Both the position numbers and the translations under genes were made by a program. A DNA stretch of 9,823 bases, taken from the NCBI GenBank assembly GCA_050013395.1, contig JBEKFI010000121.1, forward strand, positions 1 to 9,823. The letters are read 5' to 3'. The notes beneath the pieces are model-generated. The model was given only the letters and a program-made list of their open reading frames with translations. It was not told the DNA's origin and made no database searches. Origin of the DNA: JBEKZD01 sp050013395 (lineage in GTDB: Bacteria > Verrucomicrobiota > Verrucomicrobiia > Palsa-1439). Shown here piece by piece: positions 5,507 through 9,823 of this stretch (position 1 is the first letter of the stretch; each line of letters starts with the position of its first letter).

Positions 5507-6825
5507 GACTTATCGCTATGAGTGGCATACGAGTGTGCGACACGGAGCTTCTCCGTCTTGGATTGACCCTGCCGGGCTTCGTGGAAAGAAGCAAGACGAT
5601 CGCATCACTGCCAAGTCTCGGTTTGCTCACACTCGCGGGTATGACGCCCGCCAAACACCGAGTGGAGTACATCGAAGTGCCTGACCTACGCCAACTCAGC
5701 GACTTACCGAGTAGCTTCGATCTCGTGGCAATCTCAAGCTACAGCGCACAGATTAATGAGGCGTATGAGCTGGCCCAGCGCTATAAGGCGGCGGGCATTC
5801 CGTCCGTCATGGGTGGGCCCCATGTCACCGCTTTGCCGGACGAAGCGGGGGAATACTGCGATGCGGTCGTCATCGGCGAAGGTGAACCGTGCTGGGCGGA
5901 CGTCTTGGCGGATGCCGAGCGCGGGAGGCTACAGCCACGTTATGGCTCCATGGAAAGTGACTACGACCTGGCAGACGCACCCATGCCGGCGTTTGAACTG
6001 CTCGATATTTCCAAATATAATCGTCTCACGGTTCAAACCAGCCGGGGATGTCCTCATCAATGCGAATTCTGTGCCAGCTCCGTTGTCCTCACGCACCGGT
6101 ACAAGCAGAAGCCTGTTTCCAGAGTGTTGGAAGAGATCGACCGGATACTCGGCATCTGGGATCGCCCCTTTATCGAGTTCGCCGACGATAACAGTTTTGT
6201 GAACCACTCGTATTGGAAGGAACTCCTGGGCGTGCTCAAGGGGAAGGGACTTAAATGGTTTGCGGAAACCGACCTCTCGGTGGCCAACGATCCGGAACTG
6301 CTCGACCTCATGAGGGAAACCGGGTGTGCGCAAGTGCTGATCGGGTTCGAGAGTCCCATCGAAGCCGGTCTGCATGGTATCGAATTGCGGAGTGATTGGA
6401 AGTTCAAAAAGTTTCCAGACTACAAGGAAGCCATTCGTGCCATACAATCCAGCGGGATCACGGTGAATGGTTGTTTCGTGATCGGTCTCGACGGACACAC
6501 GCCTGACATTTTCGATCAAGTCTTCGCTTTCGTGAAGGAAACTGAACTCTACGAGGTTCAAGTCACACTCCTGACACCTTTTCCCGGCACCCCGCTCTAC
6601 ACTCGCTTGGAACGGGAAAAAAGGCTGATCGAGCCCCGGAACTGGAAGAAATGCACTTTGTTCGATATTAACTTCCAGCCCGCAAACATGACCGTGCAAG
6701 AACTGCATGACCAGTTCAAGAGGCTGGCCGTCGAGTTGTATAGTAAGGAGTTCACAACATGGCGGAGGGGCAACTTCAGAAAAAACCTCAGAAAACGCCA
6801 TAACCCGGAGGAAGTGTCATCATGA
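5497..6825 (+). CDS. B12-binding-domain radical SAM enzyme
   Basis: A 442-residue class B (cobalamin-dependent type) radical SAM protein. Residues 1-150 form a Rossmann-like B12-binding domain with ISSYSAQINEAYELAQ, GIPSVMGGPHVTALPDEA (101-117) and VVIGEGEP (124-131). The radical SAM core starts at TSRGCPHQCEFC, where C185, C189 and C192 bind the 4Fe-4S cluster. It continues with FADDNSF (228-234), WFAETDLSV (254-262), GCAQVLIGFES (276-286), GITVNGCFVIGLDG (320-333) and TPFPGTPLY (360-368). Such enzymes use SAM radical chemistry for methylations or ring rearrangements of unreactive carbon, including on lipids and porphyrins. GGAGG at 5481-5485, 11 nt before the ATG at 5497, sets the start. 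The gene overlaps its neighbours by 10 and 4 nt. The substrate is unknown. HpnP, HpnR, HpnJ and BchE are related in architecture, but I cannot assign it to any of them. Confidence 0.87.
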   Translation: MRIGLIAMSGIRVCDTELLRLGLTLPGFVERSKTIASLPSLGLLTLAGMTPAKHRVEYIEVPDLRQLSDLPSSFDLVAISSYSAQINEAYELAQRYKAAGIPSVMGGPHVTALPDEAGEYCDAVVIGEGEPCWADVLADAERGRLQPRYGSMESDYDLADAPMPAFELLDISKYNRLTVQTSRGCPHQCEFCASSVVLTHRYKQKPVSRVLEEIDRILGIWDRPFIEFADDNSFVNHSYWKELLGVLKGKGLKWFAETDLSVANDPELLDLMRETGCAQVLIGFESPIEAGLHGIELRSDWKFKKFPDYKEAIRAIQSSGITVNGCFVIGLDGHTPDIFDQVFAFVKETELYEVQVTLLTPFPGTPLYTRLEREKRLIEPRNWKKCTLFDINFQPANMTVQELHDQFKRLAVELYSKEFTTWRRGNFRKNLRKRHNPEEVSS

Positions 6826-7244
6826 AGAAGTCTATGATATCAATGCTTTTTGTCATCGCGGCCCTCTACGACGGGCTTCTTGGCCTGTTGTTTCTGATTG
6901 GGGCAGACGCTGTGTTCAAGACCTTTGATATAACGCCCCCGAATCATTTCGGATACGTTCAATTCCCTGCCGCATTACTGCTGATCTTTGCCAGCATGTT
7001 CGCGGCGATAGCCAAAGCTCCTTCGCGAAACAGGTGTCTGATTCCATACGGCATCCTTCTGAAGGTCGCCTATTGCGGAGTAGTGTTTGCTCACTGGTTC
7101 ACTGGCGGCATTCCCTATATTTGGAAGCCCTTCGCCGTTTTTGATCTCGTATTCCTCGGCTTCTTCGCTTGGGCATATCAGTCTTTGGGCAGAATAACAG
7201 AGGGAGAACGAAGCGCTAGCAACGGCATCGAACCTATTCGGTGA
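6822..7244 (+). CDS. Small four-helix membrane protein, third gene of the radical SAM unit
   Basis: A 140-residue integral membrane protein with predicted helices at about 7-27, 45-64, 74-92 and 102-120. Motif-like loops are DITPPNHFGYVQFPAALL (36-53), RNRCLIPYGILLKVAYC (69-85) and IWKPFAVFDLVFLGFF (100-115). These look like a conserved family of bacterial membrane proteins of unknown function. The ATG shares ATGA with the radical SAM stop, and GGAGG at 6807-6811 lies 10 nt upstream, so translation is coupled. Together with the membrane protein at 5123 it brackets the radical SAM enzyme. This suggests that the enzyme works on a membrane substrate or that the pair transports one; that is inference. 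The stop codon lies within a perfect 17-bp palindrome. Confidence 0.75.
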   Translation: MKKSMISMLFVIAALYDGLLGLLFLIGADAVFKTFDITPPNHFGYVQFPAALLLIFASMFAAIAKAPSRNRCLIPYGILLKVAYCGVVFAHWFTGGIPYIWKPFAVFDLVFLGFFAWAYQSLGRITEGERSASNGIEPIR

Positions 7245-7258
7245 CCCGCGGCGGGTCA
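7242..7258. terminator. Perfect palindrome across the stop codon, possible transcript end
   Basis: TGACCCGC-G-GCGGGTCA is a perfect 8-bp inverted repeat that begins at the TGA stop of the membrane protein gene. It is GC-rich but has a one-base centre and no following T-run, so it is not a canonical intrinsic terminator. It may be a protein site or a cruciform-prone end of the operon. Confidence 0.35.
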
Positions 7259-7275
7259 TCCGCTCGCTAAGCATA

Positions 7276-7324
7276 CAGTAGCCATCGAACAGAAGCCAGT
7301 AGTCAGGAGTCAGTAGCCAGAATG
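7276..7324 (+). repeat. Heptad tandem repeat C (seven units), ending at the next start codon
   Basis: Seven units are in register: CAGTAGC, CATCGAA, CAGAAGC, CAGTAGT, CAGGAGT, CAGTAGC, CAGAATG. The last unit contains the ATG (7322) of the exported protein, and the AGGAG inside the fifth unit (7305-7309) is the only Shine-Dalgarno-like sequence for it, 12 nt upstream. It forms the left arm of an inverted pair with array D. Confidence 0.85.
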
Positions 7325-8308
7325 AGACAAAACCTTCTTGTACTTTTCCATGTTCTGGCTTCTGGCTTCTGGCTTCTGACTCCTGCCGTTTCCGCCTCGC
7401 TCCCGACGTTTGACGATTTCCGCCGCATGGATCGCGAGCGACGGACAAACGGCCAATTGATGACGGCTGAATCGCTTGAGATCAGCACCCCTTCTGCAGA
7501 TTTGCTCCTGCGCACGACACAGGAGAAGGCGAAAGATTCCCAAATGCTTTGGGGCGCAGCCGAGTCGTTGGGCGACTGGCCAAAGAAGCGCGCGATGTTT
7601 GAGTCGGCCCTGCTGGCCAGCGGAACGAATACGGCGATCGCCGTGCGTTATGCCTGCGCCGCGGCCCAGCAGCGCGAGTTCGAGCTTGCCCTCCAATGTG
7701 CGCGATCCTGCGAGAAACAGGACGCCGACAACATCGTGCCCTGGCTGTTGGAAATGTGGGTGCTGCGGCAGCAAAATCAATCTTTGGAAGCAGTCAAGCC
7801 GCCCGTGTCGGCAACACGGTTTCACGATTACGGAGCGGAAGCCGCCCGCGCGCGGATTGGGCTGTTGGAGGCAGCGGGTTATTCACCGTATTCGGCGCGG
7901 CGGATCGGTGTCCTCACCATCGACAGGTACGTGCTCGCCATGGTACTCGAACTTGCCCAACACCCCCTCGATCCCGCGATCGCCCCCGTCTTGTTGACCG
8001 CCGCCAAATCAATGCAGCAAGGCCCCACGTTCATCGTGACGGAATTGGTTGGACAGCACGTCGAAAGTGCCGCGTCGACGGTCCGTGAACATGCTGACGC
8101 CGATCCACAGCTTGCGCAGCACATGGAGCAATTGCAGGAGCGCCGCCAGGATCTTCAGCAATTGGTCGCCGCAATCCAACGTGACGCCATCGATTTGGCC
8201 ACCGAATCGGAAATGGTCCAGTACTTCGACAACGTGCTGGGGCTTGGCGAAGAAAGCGCGATGAAAAAGCTCGCGCAAGAAGTGCGCCGCCCGCCAGCCC
8301 GACCGTGA
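7322..8308 (+). CDS. Exported helical-repeat (TPR-like) protein of unknown function
   Basis: A 328-residue protein with a predicted Sec signal peptide: n-region MRQN, hydrophobic core LLVLFHVLASGFWLLTP, and signal peptidase I site AVSA|S after residue 25. Much of the hydrophobic core (residues about 11-21) is encoded by heptad array D. The mature part is helical. Residues about 75-155 have TPR-like alternation of small and large residues (WGAAESLGDWPKKRAMFESAL, AIAVRYACAAAQQREFELALQCA), and residues about 262-290 are Gln/Leu/Arg-rich and suggest a coiled coil. It should be periplasmic or surface-located and may be a scaffold. No family is recognised. It ends 10 nt before the sigma factor gene, so the two are probably co-transcribed. 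The start depends on repeat C; a later ATG at 7427 would lose the signal peptide and has no ribosome binding site. Confidence 0.72.
   Translation: MRQNLLVLFHVLASGFWLLTPAVSASLPTFDDFRRMDRERRTNGQLMTAESLEISTPSADLLLRTTQEKAKDSQMLWGAAESLGDWPKKRAMFESALLASGTNTAIAVRYACAAAQQREFELALQCARSCEKQDADNIVPWLLEMWVLRQQNQSLEAVKPPVSATRFHDYGAEAARARIGLLEAAGYSPYSARRIGVLTIDRYVLAMVLELAQHPLDPAIAPVLLTAAKSMQQGPTFIVTELVGQHVESAASTVREHADADPQLAQHMEQLQERRQDLQQLVAAIQRDAIDLATESEMVQYFDNVLGLGEESAMKKLAQEVRRPPARP
7351..7385 (-). repeat. Inverted heptad repeat D (five units), encoding the signal peptide core
   Basis: On the plus strand the units are TGTTCTG, three GCTTCTG, and ACTCCTG. On the minus strand they read CAGGAGT, CAGAAGC (three times), CAGAACA, the same family as arrays A-C but inverted. 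The 33-bp segment 7353-7385 pairs with 7290-7322 with about seven mismatches around a 30-nt loop. Read in the gene frame it gives VLASGFWLLTP. Confidence 0.85.
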
Positions 8309-8318
8309 GACCATTGGC

Positions 8319-9083
8319 ATGAACGACACGGGGTCAGATTCCAGAGCAGACAACGATTTGTCCGCGCGATCTGATCGGTGGTTTGCGGCAACGCGCTGGA
8401 CGGTGGTCCTGGCCGCCGGCCGGGGCCAGTCGCCGCAAGCGGAGCAAGCGCTGGAACAGTTGTGCCAGACCTATTGGTATCCGCTCTACGCCTACGTGCG
8501 GCGGCGCGGGTACGAGGCGCATGAGGCGGAGGACTTGACGCAGGGGTTCTTCGCGCGGTTGCTGGCAAAGAACGATCTCGCGGGCGTGGACCGCACCAAG
8601 GGAAAGTTCCGCTCGTTCCTGCTGGCGTCGCTGAAGCATTTTCTCGCGAACGAATGGGACAAAGCGCGGGCGCAAAAGCGCGGCGGTGGCCAGGTCATTC
8701 TGCCGCTCGACGGTTCCGAGGCGGAGACGCGCTATCAACACGAGCAGGCATACGAGCTGACGCCGGAGAAGGCGTTCGAGCGGCAGTGGGCGCTCACGAT
8801 CCTCGGGCAGGTGCTGGCGCAACTGCGGGCGGAGTTCGTTGCCGACGGTAAAACAGAACTGTTCGAAACATTGAAGGGCTTCCTCACCGGTGCCGATGAT
8901 GAGCAGTCCTATGCCGAGGTGGGTGCCAAGCTGCGGATGAGCGCAGGAGCCATCAAGGTCGCCGTCCACCGTCTGCGGCGGCGCTACCGCGATCTGTTGC
9001 GCGAAGAAATCTCCCACACCGTCGCCACCCCCGAAGAGGTGGACGAGGAAATCCGCGCCTTATTCGCCGCGTTCATGGCTTGA
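8319..9083 (+). CDS. ECF-type RNA polymerase sigma factor (Verrucomicrobia/Planctomycetes type)
   Basis: A 254-residue sigma-70-family regulator that would direct RNA polymerase to its own promoter set. Region 2 spans about 44-120: LEQLCQTYWYPLYAYVRRRGYEAHEAEDLTQGFFARLL contains the core-binding DLTQGFF helix, and GKFRSFLLASLKHFLANEWDKARAQKRGG the -10-contacting helix. Region 4 is at about 195-231 (SYAEVGAKLRMSAGAIKVAVHRLRRRYRDLLREEI), a helix-turn-helix. The N-terminal WFAATRWTVVLAAG and C-terminal TPEEVDEEIRALFAAF are typical of a sigma group abundant in Verrucomicrobiota and Planctomycetota, often found next to Ser/Thr protein kinases. No kinase follows here. The start at 8319 lies 10 nt after the previous gene and lacks a clear Shine-Dalgarno sequence. 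It is longer than ordinary ECF factors (about 180-200 residues), as is usual for this group. Confidence 0.88.
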   Translation: MNDTGSDSRADNDLSARSDRWFAATRWTVVLAAGRGQSPQAEQALEQLCQTYWYPLYAYVRRRGYEAHEAEDLTQGFFARLLAKNDLAGVDRTKGKFRSFLLASLKHFLANEWDKARAQKRGGGQVILPLDGSEAETRYQHEQAYELTPEKAFERQWALTILGQVLAQLRAEFVADGKTELFETLKGFLTGADDEQSYAEVGAKLRMSAGAIKVAVHRLRRRYRDLLREEISHTVATPEEVDEEIRALFAAFMA

Positions 9084-9462
9084 TTGGAGCGGGCACCTTG
9101 ACGAGCGTGGCGCGAGTCTCCCTCTTCTCCGTCCCCCGTGTCGCGCCGACGCGTCTCGCCGTAGCTTCAACGTAGGCGGAAACCTTGGCGTAGGCGGATT
9201 CATCCCTCATCCCTTCGACCGCCGGCTCTACGGTGACCAAAGCCGAATGTGATCGTTTGGATGACGATTGCGGAAAGAGGAAAGCGTCGCCACCGTCTAC
9301 GGTACTCGGGCGTGGAGTTGGTCAATTTCTTCACGTCTCCGGTCAAAATGAGTTGGTGACAGTTGTAGACATTACCGGTCGGATCGGGCATGATGGCAAT
9401 ACCTGCGGCGGAACAAATCCGGCCACAGGTGAGTCAACCCGCAAACGAAAGGCCGAGCGATC
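9084..9462. other. Non-coding stretch with a short palindrome-like repeat
   Basis: No gene can be supported in these 379 bp. The part at about 9150-9200 looks like a dispersed repeat: CGTAGGCGGA occurs twice (9171-9180 and 9189-9198), preceded by a CGCCGTAGCTTC-like half, in a style related to the nested palindrome at the right end of the window. The rest (about 9200-9460) shows open frames on both strands but no recognisable protein, promoter or RNA. No intrinsic terminator is obvious after the sigma factor gene. Confidence 0.5.
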
Positions 9463-9588
9463 ATGGGCGATAGATCCCCGAAGTCCGTCCACAAGCACGC
9501 GACGCAGAAACAGGCCAAGAGCGACAAGGCAAATCAGGCGAAACAGCAGGCCGTGTTCGCCAAGCAATCCGCAAATAAGAAGAAGTAA
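9463..9588 (+). CDS. Small basic 'MGD(K/R)SPK' protein
   Basis: A 41-residue, very basic protein of Lys, Gln, Ala and Asn with no hydrophobic segment. It starts MGDRSPKSVHKHATQKQAKS and ends in KKK. Short proteins beginning MGDKSPK or MGDRSPK with a Lys/Gln/Ala tail recur in many bacteria, including Verrucomicrobiota, and have no known function; the charge suggests nucleic-acid binding or disorder. The start is supported by an AAAGG about 10 nt upstream and by the fit of the N-terminus to the recalled family. It stands alone in repeat-rich intergenic DNA. A different overlapping frame (9233-9634) gives an Arg/Pro/Ser-rich product typical of non-coding translation and is not preferred. Confidence 0.72.
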   Translation: MGDRSPKSVHKHATQKQAKSDKANQAKQQAVFAKQSANKKK

Positions 9589-9653
9589 CCGGCGGCCACT
9601 CGACCAACCGCCAGCAACAGCGTCAGTCCAATAGCATGTCTTTGCATCTTCAT
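9534..9653 (-). CDS. Possible small signal-peptide ORF, antisense to the small basic gene
   Basis: A 39-codon ORF on the minus strand starts with MKMQRHAIGLTLLLAVGRVAAG, a plausible signal peptide, preceded directly by AGGAAGG. It then reads antisense through the 3' end of the small basic protein gene and stops at 9534. The ribosome binding site is close to the first ATG and better placed for the second ATG (9647). It could be a remnant of a truncated exported-protein gene, a tiny secreted peptide, or chance. Confidence 0.25.
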   Translation of the reverse strand: MKMQRHAIGLTLLLAVGRVAAGYFFLFADCLANTACCFA

Positions 9654-9677
9654 CCTTCCTCTGATCGAATGTCTTTT

Positions 9678-9712
9678 CGGGCTGTCCGCTTGTTGGCGGA
9701 CCGCCTAGCCCG
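9678..9712. other. Strong two-part hairpin
   Basis: An inner stem GTCCGC / GCGGAC (9684-9689, 9696-9701) has a TTGTTG loop. It is enclosed by an outer stem CGGGCT / AGCCCG (9678-9683, 9707-9712), with a five-base bulge (CGCCT) on the right side. There is no T-run, so a simple intrinsic terminator is unlikely. It may be another member of the dispersed palindromes or a structured RNA leader for the minus-strand ORF. Confidence 0.5.
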
Positions 9713-9760
9713 GATTATTCACGATGCGCTTGAAAGCTCGACAGTCTGTCACAGCTCGAA

Positions 9761-9823
9761 CCCTCACCCTGACCCGCCTGCGCCGAGGCTTCGGCGGGCA
9801 GGCCCTCTCCCTTGGAAAGGGAG
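9761..9823. repeat. Dispersed palindromic repeat interrupted by a second palindrome (cut by right edge)
   Basis: CCCTCACCCTGACC (9761-9774) should run directly into CCTCTCCC, as its relative does in the helicase gene (2581-2624, minus strand). Here about 28 bp (around 9775-9803) with GCCTGC, GCCGAGGCTTCGGC and GGGCAGGC intervene. The inserted DNA is itself palindromic. The outer repeat then resumes as CCTCTCCCTTGGAAAGGGAG and leaves the window. The two families are nested. Confidence 0.7.

Noticed and set aside
5929..6801. 290-codon open frame on the minus strand opposite the radical SAM gene
   Set aside because: The plus-strand radical SAM protein has clear motifs throughout. The antisense product has none and is explained by codon bias.
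4943..7385. Heptad arrays considered as a CRISPR-like array
   Set aside because: The units are 7 bp with no spacers, so they are simple tandem repeats rather than repeat-spacer units.
8328..8345. GGGGTCAGATTCC near the sigma factor start, similar to words seen in some dispersed repeats
   Set aside because: Only one short copy is present, without a palindrome, and it lies in the variable N-terminus of a good gene. There is not enough to call an element.
8334..9017. 227-codon open frame on the minus strand opposite the sigma factor gene
   Set aside because: The sigma factor on the plus strand is certain; the antisense frame is Arg/Leu/Gln-rich shadow sequence.
9073..9210. 45-residue minus-strand frame starting MRDESAYAKVSAYVEATARR
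   Set aside because: It overlaps the 3' end of the sigma factor gene, and its sequence is the translation of the CGTAGGCGGA-type repeat, so it is more likely repeat DNA than a gene.
9200..9391. 63-codon minus-strand frame starting MPDPTGNVYNCHQLILTG
   Set aside because: The first 30 residues look protein-like, but the remainder is Arg-rich. There is no ribosome binding site and no family was recognised. It may be a gene fragment but cannot be supported.
9233..9634. 133-codon plus-strand frame in the right-hand intergenic region
   Set aside because: The product becomes Arg/Ser/Pro-rich where it overlaps the small basic protein gene in another frame, and no family is recognised. The MGDRSPK frame is a better explanation.

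Overview
The window looks like bacterial chromosome from the Verrucomicrobiota or a nearby lineage (Planctomycetota and Acidobacteriota are alternatives). The evidence is the sigma-factor type with a 'WFAATRWTVVLAAG' start, a short basic 'MGDRSPKS' protein, moderately high GC by eye, and many short dispersed palindromic and heptad repeats. This assignment is an inference. No tRNA, rRNA, CRISPR array or complete insertion sequence was seen.

Layout. The left third is on the minus strand: the N-terminal 239 residues of a squalene-hopene-cyclase-like protein running off the left edge, with a good promoter before it, then a large PD-(D/E)XK nuclease plus XPD/DinG-type Fe-S helicase fusion. That helicase gene carries three separate in-frame blocks of palindromic repeat DNA, all between conserved motifs. 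Divergent to it on the plus strand are a Dps-like (DPSL, 'thioferritin') ferritin and a zinc-ribbon/bacterial-PH membrane protein, each with its own TTGACA promoter.

The middle (5123-7244) is a tight three-gene unit: a four-helix membrane protein, a B12-binding radical SAM enzyme, and a second four-helix membrane protein, joined by 10-nt and 4-nt overlaps. Its role is unknown. Next comes an exported helical-repeat protein whose start codon and signal peptide lie inside an inverted pair of 7-bp tandem repeats. An ECF-type sigma factor follows 10 nt later.

The right end (9084-9823) is mostly non-coding. It holds repeats, a 41-residue basic protein gene, a possible antisense signal-peptide ORF, a strong hairpin, and a dispersed repeat that is itself interrupted by a second palindrome.

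The genes do not form one obvious pathway. The main themes are membrane lipids and membrane proteins (cyclase, B12 radical SAM unit, bPH protein), DNA repair and iron/oxidative protection (nuclease-helicase, DPSL), and unusually active repeat insertion that shapes coding sequence. Two cases of the last stand out: helicase loops built from palindromes, and a signal peptide built from heptad repeats.
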